Below, piece after piece: positions 51,049 to 60,087 of a DNA stretch of 64,000 nucleotides; the first letter of the stretch is position 1, and every line of letters begins with the position of its first letter. Source of the DNA: Evtepia gabavorous (GTDB taxonomy: Bacteria; Bacillota; Clostridia; Oscillospirales; Oscillospiraceae); the NCBI RefSeq assembly GCF_003425665.1, contig NZ_QQRQ01000004.1:124001-188000 (forward strand), written 5' to 3'. Below the pieces are notes generated by a model. It made no database searches. It was not told where the DNA came from and saw only the letters and a program-made list of their open reading frames with translations. Made by a program: the position numbers and the translations under genes.

Positions 51049-54000
51049 GTGGCAAGAAAGCGCAAGACAATGGATGGCAATACTGCGGCGGCCCATGTGG
51101 CATATGCCTTTACGGAAGTCGCGGCAATCTATCCCATTACCCCATCCTCTGTGATGGCAGAGCTGTCGGATAAATGGTCTGCCGAGGGGCGGAAGAATAT
51201 GTTCGGCCAGCCAGTAAAGGTCTCCGTCATGCAGTCGGAGGGAGGCGCTGCCGGCGCGGTCCACGGCTCCCTGACCGCCGGGGCACTGACCACCACGTTC
51301 ACCGCTTCCCAGGGCCTTTTGCTGATGATCCCCAATATGTACAAGATTGCCGGCAGCCTGCTGCCTGGGGTGACCCATGTTTCCGCCCGGGCGCTGGCGA
51401 CCCATGCGCTGTCGATCTTTGGCGACCACAGTGACGTGATGTCCTGCCGTTCCACGGGATATGCCATGCTGTGCAGCGCCAATCCCCAGGAAGTCATGGA
51501 CCTGGGCGCTGTGGCCCACCTGGCCGCCATCGGCGGGAGGGTTCCCTTCCTCCATTTCTTTGACGGATTCCGGACCTCTCATGAGATCAAGAAGGTAGAG
51601 GTGTGGGACTACGATGAGCTCAAGTCCATGGTGGACATGGATGCGCTGCATGCCTTCCGGGCACGGGCATTGAACCCGGAGCACCCGGTATTGCGGGGCT
51701 CGGCCCAAAATCCGGATATCTTCTTCCAGGTCAATGAGACCCGCAACCAGTATTATGATGCTCTCCCCGCTGTGGTGGAAGAGTATATGGGGAAGGTCAA
51801 CCAGCGCCTGGGGACCAACTACCAGCTGTTTAATTACTATGGCGCCCCTGACGCGGAGACCGTGATGGTTGCCATGGGGTCGGTCTGCGACGCGGCGGAA
51901 GAAGTGGTGGACTATATGAACGCCAAGGGGGAAAAGGTTGGCCTGGTGAAGGTGCGCCTCTATCGCCCCTTTGCCACGGACCGCTTTGTGGCGGCCCTGC
52001 CTGCCACAGCGAAAAATATCGTGGTCATGGACCGCTGCAAGGAGCCCTCTTCCATTGGAGAGCCGCTGTACCTGGATGTGGTGGCGGCGCTGGCGGGCAC
52101 CCCCTTCGCGGAAGCGAAGATTGTGGGCGGCCGGTATGGCTTGGGCTCCAAGGACACTACGCCGGGCGGAATCCTGTCTGCGTTCCGCAATGGGCAGAGC
52201 GACCAGCCGGTGCGGAGCTTTACCATCAACATCAACGACGATGTGACCCACCGCTCTCTCCCCATTCTGGAGGAGCCCGATGTGGCCGATGAGGGGACCA
52301 TTGCCTGCAAGTTTTGGGGGCTGGGCGGCGACGGCACCGTTGGCGCCAACAAGAACTCCATTAAAATCATCGGCGACAACACCGATATGCAGGTGCAGGC
52401 GTACTTCCAGTATGACTCCAAGAAGTCTGGCGGTGTGACCATCAGCCATCTGCGGTTCGGAAAGAATCAGATCAAGGCGTCCTACTATGTCACCAAGGCG
52501 GACTTTGTCGCCTGTCATCTGGCCTCTTATATCGAAAAGTTTGACATTGTACAGGATATTAAGCCGGGGGGCACTTTCCTGCTCAACTGTCCCTGGAACT
52601 TGCAGGAACTGGAGGAGCATCTCCCGGCGGCGGCCAAACGCTACCTGGCCCAGAACCATATCCGGGTGTACACCTGTGACGCCACCCACAAAGCCATTGA
52701 GTTGGGCATGGGCAACCGGTCCAACACCATTCTTCAGGCCGCATTCTTTAAGCTGGCCAAGGTGATTCCGGTGGAGGAAGCGGTACAGCACATGAAGGAC
52801 GCCATTGTGAAGAGCTACGGCCACAAGGGAATGGACGTCATCATGCGCAACTACAACGCGGTGGATGCCGGTGTCGAGGGTGTCCAGGAAATCCTGATCC
52901 CCAGCGGCTGGGCGGAGGCGCAGGAGGAACCCACGGAGCTTTCCGTGAAGACCGAGCGGGCGGAACTGGCGCAGTACGTGAAGGATATTATGATCCCTGC
53001 CAATGCCATGCGGGGAGACGCCATCCCGGTCTCCAAACTGATGCCTGGAGCGGATGGTACCCTTCCCCAGGGGACAGCGGCGTTTGAGAAGCGCGGGATT
53101 GCGGTAAAGGTTCCGGCCTGGAACCCCAACAACTGCATCCAATGTAATATTTGTTCCTATGTCTGCCCCCATGCCTGTATCCGTCCCATTGTCATGGACG
53201 CGGATGAAGTGGTGTCCGCCCCCAAGGGGACCAAGATGCGGGATATGCGCGGGAAGGGCTGTGAGATCTATGCCTATTCCATGACGGTGTCGGTGCTGGA
53301 CTGCACAGGCTGTGGCTCTTGCGTGGAGGCCTGCCCGGCCAAAACCAAGGCTCTGACCATGGAGCCTTTGAGCGCCCAGCTGGATGAGCAGACCGTGTTT
53401 GACTATGGAATGGAGCAGGTGAGCCAGAAAGAACTTCCCTTTGCCAAGGAGACCGTGAAGGGCAGTCAGTTCCAGCAGCCCCTCTTTGAGTTCTCCGGGG
53501 CTTGTGCCGGGTGCGGTGAGACACCCTATGTCAAGCTGGTGACACAGCTTTTTGGTGACCGGATGTACATTGCCAACGCCACTGGCTGCTCCTCCATTTG
53601 GGGTGGCAGCGCCCCCTCCACGCCCTATACGGTCAATAAGGAGGGGAGAGGACCGGCTTGGGAAAACTCTCTCTTTGAAGACGGTGCGGAGTTTGGCTAT
53701 GGCATGAACCTGGCGGTGAACGCCCGGCAGACCGCTGCGGCGGATCTGGCTCGGTCCCTTGCCCAGAAGGAGGACACCCCCGCCGCTGTGACCCTGTGTG
53801 CCCAGAAATGGCTGAACCACCGGAGGGAAACCGAAGGCTCTCGGACCACGGGGCAGGCACTGGCCGCCGCGCTGGCAAAAGCCATTTCGGCCGGCACGGG
53901 GAACCAGGAGGAATTGCAGGCCCTGTACAACATGCGGGACATGTTTGGCCAAAAGTCGGTCTGGGCCTTTGGCGGCGACGGTTGGGCCTATGACATCGGC

Positions 54001-54618
54001 TATGGCGGGGTTGACCATGTGTTGGCCTCGGGAGAGAATATCAATATTCTGGTCCTGGATACTGAGGTCTACTCCAATACCGGCGGCCAGGCATCCAAGG
54101 CGACCAATACCGGCGCGGTGGCACAGTTTGCCGCAGCGGGTAAGGCGGTCCAAAAGAAGGATTTGGCGGCCATCGCCATGCAGTATGGCAATGTCTATGT
54201 GGCCCAGGTGGCCATGGGCGCGGATTACAGCCAGACCCTGCGGGCGCTGTTGGAGGCCGAGTCCTATCCTGGTACCTCTATCATCATCGCCTATGCACCC
54301 TGTATCAGCCACGGCATTAAGATTGGCATGAACAACACCATGCTGGAAATGAAGGCCGCCGTACAAGCTGGCTACTGGCATTTGTTCCGCTATGATCCCC
54401 GCCGGAAGGAGAAGGGGAGAAACCCCTTCCAGCTGGATTCTCCGGCACCCATTATGGACTACCAGGAGTTCCTCACCGGAGAGGTCCGTTATTCCTCCCT
54501 TCAGCTCACCTTCCCGGAACGGGCCACAGAGCTCTTTGCCCGGGCGGAGAAGGAGGCGCAGGAGAAATATGCGCGTCTGGTAGAGCTGAGCAAGCCTTGG
54601 GAGGCCAAGGACGCCTAA
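51049..54618 (+). CDS. nifJ: Pyruvate:ferredoxin (flavodoxin) oxidoreductase
   Basis: Oxidises pyruvate to acetyl-CoA and CO2 and reduces ferredoxin, a core reaction of anaerobic fermentation. The 1189-aa single-chain enzyme has the usual length. It carries the domain I start KRKTMDGNTAAAHVAYAFTEVAAIYPITPSS, a CoA-binding domain, two 4Fe-4S motifs (CIQCNICSYVCPHACIRP and CTGCGSCVEACPAK), the proximal-cluster Cys (ACAGCGETPY, TGCSSIWG) and the TPP motif GGDGWAYDIGYGG...NILVLDTEVYSNTGGQ. GTG 51049 fits the family N-terminus and has AAGGAGG 7 bases upstream. An in-frame ATG at 50932, also with a ribosome site, would add an unrelated 39-aa extension. Confidence 0.97.
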   Translation: MARKRKTMDGNTAAAHVAYAFTEVAAIYPITPSSVMAELSDKWSAEGRKNMFGQPVKVSVMQSEGGAAGAVHGSLTAGALTTTFTASQGLLLMIPNMYKIAGSLLPGVTHVSARALATHALSIFGDHSDVMSCRSTGYAMLCSANPQEVMDLGAVAHLAAIGGRVPFLHFFDGFRTSHEIKKVEVWDYDELKSMVDMDALHAFRARALNPEHPVLRGSAQNPDIFFQVNETRNQYYDALPAVVEEYMGKVNQRLGTNYQLFNYYGAPDAETVMVAMGSVCDAAEEVVDYMNAKGEKVGLVKVRLYRPFATDRFVAALPATAKNIVVMDRCKEPSSIGEPLYLDVVAALAGTPFAEAKIVGGRYGLGSKDTTPGGILSAFRNGQSDQPVRSFTININDDVTHRSLPILEEPDVADEGTIACKFWGLGGDGTVGANKNSIKIIGDNTDMQVQAYFQYDSKKSGGVTISHLRFGKNQIKASYYVTKADFVACHLASYIEKFDIVQDIKPGGTFLLNCPWNLQELEEHLPAAAKRYLAQNHIRVYTCDATHKAIELGMGNRSNTILQAAFFKLAKVIPVEEAVQHMKDAIVKSYGHKGMDVIMRNYNAVDAGVEGVQEILIPSGWAEAQEEPTELSVKTERAELAQYVKDIMIPANAMRGDAIPVSKLMPGADGTLPQGTAAFEKRGIAVKVPAWNPNNCIQCNICSYVCPHACIRPIVMDADEVVSAPKGTKMRDMRGKGCEIYAYSMTVSVLDCTGCGSCVEACPAKTKALTMEPLSAQLDEQTVFDYGMEQVSQKELPFAKETVKGSQFQQPLFEFSGACAGCGETPYVKLVTQLFGDRMYIANATGCSSIWGGSAPSTPYTVNKEGRGPAWENSLFEDGAEFGYGMNLAVNARQTAAADLARSLAQKEDTPAAVTLCAQKWLNHRRETEGSRTTGQALAAALAKAISAGTGNQEELQALYNMRDMFGQKSVWAFGGDGWAYDIGYGGVDHVLASGENINILVLDTEVYSNTGGQASKATNTGAVAQFAAAGKAVQKKDLAAIAMQYGNVYVAQVAMGADYSQTLRALLEAESYPGTSIIIAYAPCISHGIKIGMNNTMLEMKAAVQAGYWHLFRYDPRRKEKGRNPFQLDSPAPIMDYQEFLTGEVRYSSLQLTFPERATELFARAEKEAQEKYARLVELSKPWEAKDA

Positions 54619-54666
54619 GTCCTGACTGGAAACGTATTCACATCCTAAAAATAAAAATCCAGGGAG

Positions 54667-54701
54667 ACCGGCAGTGTTCTGTAAAGGACCTGCCGGTTTT
54701 C
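54667..54701 (+). terminator. Intrinsic terminator after nifJ
   Basis: Stem ACCGGCAG (54667-54674) / CTGCCGGT (54690-54697), then TTTCC. Confidence 0.7.
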
Positions 54702-54738
54702 CTGTCCACCACCGAGGAAGTGGCGGGAAGAGAAAAAG

Positions 54739-54771
54739 AACAGAGTGGACTGGAATGTCCACTCTGTTTTC
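54739..54771. terminator. Bidirectional terminator between nifJ and the ABC transporter
   Basis: Perfect 12-bp stem AACAGAGTGGAC / GTCCACTCTGTT with T-rich tails on both strands, just past the minus-strand transporter operon. Confidence 0.85.
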
Positions 54772-54773
54772 TT

Positions 54774-56312
54774 TCACGGTGCCAACAGACCCTGTTCTAT
54801 CAAAAATTCTCGTGCCACGTCGTCAACAGAGCGCTGCTCTACATCGACTTCGTATGTCATACTGCTCATGAGATCGTTGGTGAACAGCCCGTTCAAGGAG
54901 GAGAGGGTTTCCTCCAAATCGGGGGCTTCCTCCCGGAACCGCTCAAATAGATCGTTGCGGGCCAAGATAGTGCCGTAATACTCTGGGAAAAACTGTTTGT
55001 CGTCCTCCAGAATTTTCAGATTGGCCCGCTTGTTCAGGCCGTCTGTTGCGTAAACCACCATGACCTCATAAGAGCCTTCTTCGATGGCCTTGTATTTCAG
55101 CATGATGTCCACGTGCAGAACCTCTTTGAAGTTCAGATCATAGAATTCAACGAAGGGACCAAACTTCATGCTGCCTGCATCTGTGAAAAAGTCCTGCTCC
55201 GCGCCAAAGCGCAGGGAACCGGCCACGGGCTGCAGATCGCTGATGGTTTTCAGGTTGTACTGTTCCGCCACTTGGCTTGTCACACCAATGGCATAGGTGT
55301 TGTTGACCCCGATTTTTCCCAACATACGGCAGTCGTACTCTTCCTGAACCGTTTGGTTGACAAAATCGTAGAGGGTCATGCCGTCGGGAATGTCCGTGGT
55401 GTCCAACCCCAGAATGGTGGTGAGGATCGTGCCATCCCAGTTGTACATCAAGTCACAGCTGTGATCGTCACCGATGAGCGCCTGGAAGTTGTTCTTCGAG
55501 GTCATTTGGTCCTTGATGGTCACTTCTAGGCCATAGCGGTCCTCCATGAGCTGCTGGATCATGCTGTTGATGAGTTGGACTTCCGAGAATTCTCCCTGAT
55601 AGAGGACAATGCCGTTTTCATCTTGGGGAATGAAGCTCCAGGCGCCCACCGCGATCACACAGACGGCCAATCCAGCGGCCCCCAGACGTTTGACCATACG
55701 GAAGCGGTGAGAGGTGGAACCGGCGGTGTGGTGATTCATCCGGTGCTCTATGAGACCCATTAAGGTGTCAAGCACCAAGGCCATGAGCATCAGCACGCCA
55801 GTGCCGCCAAGGATGGCTGCCATGTCATCCTGCCGGATGCCGGTGTTGATGACGCTCCCCAGGCCGCCGCCGCCCACGAAGGCGGCAAAGACGGCGGTTC
55901 CCACCGCGTTGACTGCCGCGATTCGGATTCCCGTGAAGAGGATGGGGGTGGCAAGGGGCATTTCCACCCGGAGCAGACGCTGCATCCGGGACATGCCCAT
56001 GCCTTTCCCTGCTTCCACCAGGTAGTCGGGAACTTGGTTCAGGCCGAGGCAGGTATTTCGTACAATGGGCAGCAGGGAGTATAAGGCCAGACCGATGATG
56101 ACGGTCGGTTTGCCCGCCCCCAGAAAGACCATGATGATGCCCAGCAGGGCCAATGCAGGGGTAGTCTGGAGCAGGTCCACCACCCGCAGGATAATTTTGC
56201 GGGCGGAGGGATAAAAGTAGGAGAGAATTCCCAGAGGGACGCCGACCACGATGGCACACAGCAAGGCGGCGACAACGATCGAGATGTGGTCTAAAATCAT
56301 GATACCGGTCAT
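54774..56312 (-). CDS. Osmoprotectant ABC transporter: permease fused to substrate-binding protein
   Basis: A 512-aa protein. The N-terminal permease domain (about 1-205, five or six helices) has the EAA-type coupling loop EAGKGMGMSRMQRLLRVEMPLATPILFTGIR. The C-terminal extracellular domain (about 235-512) is of OpuAC/ProX type (VLYQGEFSEVQLINSMIQQLMEDRYGLEV, NWDGTI, VVYATDGLNK). This fusion is known in BusAB/OpuA-like systems for glycine betaine, carnitine or choline. It overlaps the upstream permease gene by 4 bp. Bases coding for the binding-protein part show no break, so the fusion is real. Confidence 0.92.
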   Translation of the reverse strand: MTGIMILDHISIVVAALLCAIVVGVPLGILSYFYPSARKIILRVVDLLQTTPALALLGIIMVFLGAGKPTVIIGLALYSLLPIVRNTCLGLNQVPDYLVEAGKGMGMSRMQRLLRVEMPLATPILFTGIRIAAVNAVGTAVFAAFVGGGGLGSVINTGIRQDDMAAILGGTGVLMLMALVLDTLMGLIEHRMNHHTAGSTSHRFRMVKRLGAAGLAVCVIAVGAWSFIPQDENGIVLYQGEFSEVQLINSMIQQLMEDRYGLEVTIKDQMTSKNNFQALIGDDHSCDLMYNWDGTILTTILGLDTTDIPDGMTLYDFVNQTVQEEYDCRMLGKIGVNNTYAIGVTSQVAEQYNLKTISDLQPVAGSLRFGAEQDFFTDAGSMKFGPFVEFYDLNFKEVLHVDIMLKYKAIEEGSYEVMVVYATDGLNKRANLKILEDDKQFFPEYYGTILARNDLFERFREEAPDLEETLSSLNGLFTNDLMSSMTYEVDVEQRSVDDVAREFLIEQGLLAP

Positions 56313-56935
56313 AGCTCGTCCGCCTCCTTTCGCATTCCCTTGGGTACCACTTTGCGCTGAAGCGCGTCGATGAGAGAGCCCAAGATGAAGGCCAGCAGTG
56401 CTGCGGGAATGGCGCCCATCAGGATGAGTCCGTTGTCATTGGCGCTGATTCCAGTGTAAATGAACGTGCCCAAACCACCCTGCCCGATCATTGCAGCCAG
56501 GACAGTCCAGCTGACCGTGTAAATGGTGGACATTCGCAGACCGCCGATGATGGTAGGCAGCGCCAGGGGAATTTCAATCTTATACAGGCGCTGATAGGGG
56601 GTCATGCCGCAGCCCCGGGCCGCTTCAATATACTGCGGGTCCACAGAGACCAGCCCTGCATAGGTGTTTTTCAGGATAGGGAACATCGCGTAGATGGACA
56701 GCGCGATGAGCACTGTGGCCGGCTGCATGCCCAGCCAGATGAACAGAAGCCCCACAAAGACAATGCCGGGGATGGTATTGAACACCGAGAGCACCGGCAG
56801 CACAAATTTGGACAGCTTGGGCCTACGGGAGAGCAGAATGCCCAACACCACGCCCAGGATCAGACCGAACAGCACGGAAACCAAGGTGAAGGCGAGGTGG
56901 GTCAAAATGGCCTGGGGAAGATCATGGTAACTCAT
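56309..56935 (-). CDS. Osmoprotectant ABC transporter permease
   Basis: A 208-aa membrane protein with five or six helices and the coupling loop EAARGCGMTPYQRLYKIEIPLALPTIIGGLR, typical of OpuCB/OpuCD permeases. It begins 4 bp after the ATPase gene and overlaps the fusion gene by ATGA-type overlap. Together with the permease half of the fusion it would form the heterodimeric channel. Confidence 0.93.
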   Translation of the reverse strand: MSYHDLPQAILTHLAFTLVSVLFGLILGVVLGILLSRRPKLSKFVLPVLSVFNTIPGIVFVGLLFIWLGMQPATVLIALSIYAMFPILKNTYAGLVSVDPQYIEAARGCGMTPYQRLYKIEIPLALPTIIGGLRMSTIYTVSWTVLAAMIGQGGLGTFIYTGISANDNGLILMGAIPAALLAFILGSLIDALQRKVVPKGMRKEADEL

Positions 56936-56939
56936 TGGT

Positions 56940-58052
56940 TCACCCCCACAGCTGTTCCGCCATTGCCGAAGCCATGCTGGTCTTGGTGACGATTCCGGCG
57001 ACCGTCTGGTCGGGGTTCAGGACCACCAGATAGGAGCTTCCGCTCTCAATCAGCTGATCGAAGCAGGCCCGGGCGTTGTCCTCTGTCTGCACTGTGGGCA
57101 TGTTGCAGCGGATTAAGGGACCGATGGAATCCACCACATGCCCGGTCAGACGGATATCGGTGATGGACACGGTTCCCAGATACTTTTTGAGAGAGTCCAC
57201 CACAATCAAGGTGTCCACGTTGTGCCGCTGCATTTTGCTGATGCATTCGTTGATGCCCCGGGTCTGCTCCACTGTATAGACGCCGGTGCGCATGAACTCC
57301 TTGACCTTCAGGTCTGCGGCGGACTGCTCCGGCATGTGCTTGCCCAGGAAGTCATGGATCAGACCGGTGGCCGGATGGGACAGCATCTCTTCCGGGGAAG
57401 CCATCTGCTCAATTTTGCCGTGGTTCATGAAAATAATGAGATCAGCAAGGTCAAGGGCTTCCTCCATGTCGTGGGTGACAAAGACGATGGTTTTGTTCAG
57501 CTTTTGCTGCAGGGATTTCATTTCCTGCTGGAGGGTGCGCCGGGTCATGGGGTCCAGCGCGCTGAAGGGCTCATCCATGAGAACAATGGGAGGGGAAGCG
57601 GCCAGGGCACGCAGGATTCCCACACGCTGCTGCTGTCCGCCGGACATTTCTGAGGGATACTTGTGGGCATACTGTTCATAAGGCATGTCCACCATGGCCA
57701 GCATGTCCCGGACGATCTGCTCGCACCGTTCCTTGGGATATTTCAAGAGTTTGGGAACCACGCAGATGTTTTGGGCCACCGTCATGTTGGGGAACAGGCC
57801 GATCTGCTGGATCACGTAGCCGATGCGGCGGCGCAGGGTTACCTTATCCTGCTTTGCGATGTCTTCTCCATCTATGTAGATGTGACCGGCGTTTGGCTGA
57901 ATGAGACGGTTGATCATTTTGAGGGTGGTGGTTTTCCCACAGCCAGATGGCCCGATCAGGACGACAAATTTACCGTCTGGGATCTCAAAACTCAAGTCAA
58001 AGATCACCTGCTGGTTGCCATAGGACAGAGAAATGTGTTCAAATTTAACCAA
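56940..58052 (-). CDS. Osmoprotectant ABC transporter ATP-binding protein with CBS domains
   Basis: A 370-aa protein. The ATPase domain (about 1-235) has Walker A GPSGCGKTTTLKM, the signature motif MSGGQQQRVGILRAL, Walker B PPIVLMDEPFSALD and the H-loop VTHDME. A tandem CBS pair (about 245-370) follows; in OpuA systems it gates transport by ionic strength or nucleotide. The start appears to be TTG 58052 with AAAGGAG ten bases upstream; no ATG fits the family N-terminus VKFEHISLSYGNQ. It is the first gene of a three-gene operon. Confidence 0.93.
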   Translation of the reverse strand: MVKFEHISLSYGNQQVIFDLSFEIPDGKFVVLIGPSGCGKTTTLKMINRLIQPNAGHIYIDGEDIAKQDKVTLRRRIGYVIQQIGLFPNMTVAQNICVVPKLLKYPKERCEQIVRDMLAMVDMPYEQYAHKYPSEMSGGQQQRVGILRALAASPPIVLMDEPFSALDPMTRRTLQQEMKSLQQKLNKTIVFVTHDMEEALDLADLIIFMNHGKIEQMASPEEMLSHPATGLIHDFLGKHMPEQSAADLKVKEFMRTGVYTVEQTRGINECISKMQRHNVDTLIVVDSLKKYLGTVSITDIRLTGHVVDSIGPLIRCNMPTVQTEDNARACFDQLIESGSSYLVVLNPDQTVAGIVTKTSMASAMAEQLWG

Positions 58053-58580
58053 TGAGATACACTCCTTTCTTTGCGGGGTTTCTGCTGCGGCGGAGAGGAG
58101 ACGGAAACCATGCCGGCATCGGGTCCCTCTGAAAAAAGCCGCGGTACGGATTGCGTCGATTTTTCAAAATGGATTTTTATGATTCGTATCTTGGAATACA
58201 GGGGGGTCAAAAGGAAAACAGAAATGATTTTATTTTCTGCTTTCTGTGGAAATCTCAACCCAATATACGAAACGTAATATCTTCTTTATACCTGCCTTAT
58301 ACTCCTATATTATAAAGGAAAACGGACAAAACATCAATAGAGAAAAGCATTCGTAATTCTTAACATTCTGTTGCATGCTGTCTAATCGAAAGCAAGGGCG
58401 CCGGCAGGGCCAAAGAAATGATACAATGAGGAATCAAATTTGTCATCGGTACACATTGTATAAAAAATGAATTCCACAGGATAGGATACCATAAAATGGT
58501 CCCCTGCCGGGAAGCAGATTCCGCAGCAGGGGGATGGGGGAGAGATATCCACTTTTGCTGACTCGGAAGGGGCTGGAGCC
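58053..58580. other. 528-bp gap between nrdR and the ABC transporter operon
   Basis: AT-rich and without a convincing coding frame. On the minus strand TTGACC (near 58207) is followed at 16 bp by only a poor -10, so the transporter promoter cannot be fixed; several TATAAT/TATAAA-like hexamers lie at 58280-58320. CCCCTGC (58501-58507) and GCAGGGG (58526-58532) form a likely nrdR terminator stem on the minus strand, followed by ATTTTA. Confidence 0.5.
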
Positions 58581-59039
58581 TTATTTTTTGTTGTCCAGAA
58601 GTTTGTTGAGCTCATCCATAAAGGTGTTGATGTCTTTGAACTGCCGGTAGACAGAGGCAAAGCGAACATAGGCCACCTCGTCCAAGTCTTTCAGCTTTTC
58701 CATGACCAATTCACCGATCTGTTTGCTGCTCACTTCACCGCCCAGTTCATTTTGAAGCTCTTTTTCAATGTCGTCAGCGGCCTTTTCCAGCAGGGAGAGA
58801 GAGACAGACCGTTTTTCGCAGGCCTTGAGCATACTGGTCATCAGCTTGCTGCGATCAAATGCCTGACGAATGCCGTTCTTTTTGATTACGATCATGGGGA
58901 GAACTTCGATGGTTTCGTAGGTGGTAAACCGATTGTGGCATTTGAGGCATTCCCGCCGGCGGCGGATGCTGGTACCGTCGTTGGCGGGACGGGAGTCTAC
59001 AACCTTGCTGTCGAGGGTGGCACAGAACGGGCATTTCAT
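58581..59039 (-). CDS. nrdR: Transcriptional repressor NrdR
   Basis: Represses ribonucleotide reductase genes in response to dATP/ATP. The 152-aa protein has the zinc ribbon ([15 protein letters not shown] and [12 protein letters not shown]) and an ATP-cone domain (about 48-138; [27 protein letters not shown]). ATG 59039 follows CAGGAGG. No ribonucleotide reductase gene lies in the window. The neighbouring thymidine kinase gives a common deoxynucleotide theme. Confidence 0.97.
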   Translation of the reverse strand: MKCPFCATLDSKVVDSRPANDGTSIRRRRECLKCHNRFTTYETIEVLPMIVIKKNGIRQAFDRSKLMTSMLKACEKRSVSLSLLEKAADDIEKELQNELGGEVSSKQIGELVMEKLKDLDEVAYVRFASVYRQFKDINTFMDELNKLLDNKK

Positions 59040-59100
59040 AGAGCAGAGACCTCCTGAAATTTTCTACGGTATTGGGTGTCAAACGATAGATTATATTTAC

Positions 59101-59130
59101 ATTATACCATAAAAATCATAAGATTGTCAG
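59101..59130 (-). promoter_or_regulatory. Promoter of nrdR
   Basis: On the minus strand CTGACA (59125-59130), 18 bp, TATAAT (59101-59106). Confidence 0.75.
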
Positions 59131-59211
59131 CTTTTTTCAATAAAATTCGAAAACAGCATCCAGATAGGGCCAGGAAATGGAGGGAAGATTTCCGAGAAAA
59201 GAAGGCAGGGC

Positions 59212-59245
59212 AAGAGAAAACAGCGCACCCAGTCAGGGTGCGCTG
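59212..59245 (-). terminator. Intrinsic terminator after tdk
   Basis: Minus-strand stem CAGCGCACCC / GGGTGCGCTG with a 5-nt loop and a TTTTCTCTT tail, immediately after the tdk stop. Confidence 0.85.
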
Positions 59246-59247
59246 TC

Positions 59248-59838
59248 TCAATTCAGATTGCTTTTTTGCTGGGCCTGGATCTTCTTGCGCCAACACCGGT
59301 GGCACATAGCGACATAGCTGTCATTGCCCCCCAAAAACACCTGACTGCCTGTGGTGAGAATGGTCCCGCTGGCATCCAGACGGGCATTGACGGTGGCCTT
59401 GGAGCCGCAGGCGCACACGGTCTTGATCTCTGTAATGGAATCGGCCAACTCCATCAGACGGCGGGAGCCAGGAAAAAGATGGGTAAGAAAATCTGTGCGC
59501 AGACCAAAACAGAGGACAGGAAGATCCGCTTCGTCTACAATCTGACGCAGTTGGTCAATCTGCTCGGGGGTGAAGAACTGTGCCTCGTCCGCGATGATAA
59601 CGTCATAGTGTTCTCCCGCCTGATAGCGGTCATATAGATTGTCCTCCGGGAAAATGACATCGGCCTCCCGAAAGAGCCCCACACGGCTTTTGACGATAGA
59701 GGCGCCGTCCCGGTCGTCAATGCTGGGTTTGATCAGCCAAACGCGCATGCCCAATTCTTCGTAGTTAAACTGTGTGATCAGCGCCTGTGCGGATTTTGAG
59801 CTGCCCATGGCACCATACTTAAAATAAAGTTTTGCCAC
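59248..59838 (-). CDS. tdk: Thymidine kinase
   Basis: Salvages thymidine to dTMP. The 196-aa type II enzyme has the P-loop region KYGAMGSSKSAQAL, the DEAQFF Walker-B-like motif with catalytic Glu (IIADEAQFFTPEQ), a zinc site (CACGSKATVNAR and CHRCWRKK) and the lasso segment between them. GTG 59838 matches the family N-terminus VAKLYFKYGAM; the open frame continues 21 codons upstream without a ribosome site. Residues G-S-S-K replace the more usual G-K-T/S arrangement, as in many Clostridia. Confidence 0.94.
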   Translation of the reverse strand: MAKLYFKYGAMGSSKSAQALITQFNYEELGMRVWLIKPSIDDRDGASIVKSRVGLFREADVIFPEDNLYDRYQAGEHYDVIIADEAQFFTPEQIDQLRQIVDEADLPVLCFGLRTDFLTHLFPGSRRLMELADSITEIKTVCACGSKATVNARLDASGTILTTGSQVFLGGNDSYVAMCHRCWRKKIQAQQKSNLN

Positions 59839-59985
59839 TGTTGTTCCCGCCTTTTCCTGGAAGATTCTTACCAAAACATGATAGCATATTCCCGGGCACA
59901 ATGCAATTTTTGTCTGGCGGCCTTTGAACAGGGAAACAACAGATTGTCAATTTTGTCAAAAAGGGAGGGAGTTTCATTTGCACTC

Positions 59986-60014
59986 TTGATTGCTGGATAT
60001 ATCAATGTTATAAT
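59986..60014 (+). promoter_or_regulatory. Promoter of the BMP lipoprotein gene
   Basis: TTGATT (59986-59991), 17 bp, TATAAT (60009-60014). Confidence 0.78.
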
Positions 60015-60087
60015 CCCATTAAAGGGTTGTAAAAAAATACCCTGTACACACCCGAACCAATCCATTGAAACGGAGGAAATGAAAAGG

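Noticed and set aside
50980-54777. 1265-codon open frame on the minus strand opposite nifJ
   Set aside because: Its translation is low-complexity, rich in Gly, His and Arg with no family motifs, and exactly opposes a fully conserved oxidoreductase; a shadow of GC-rich codon use.
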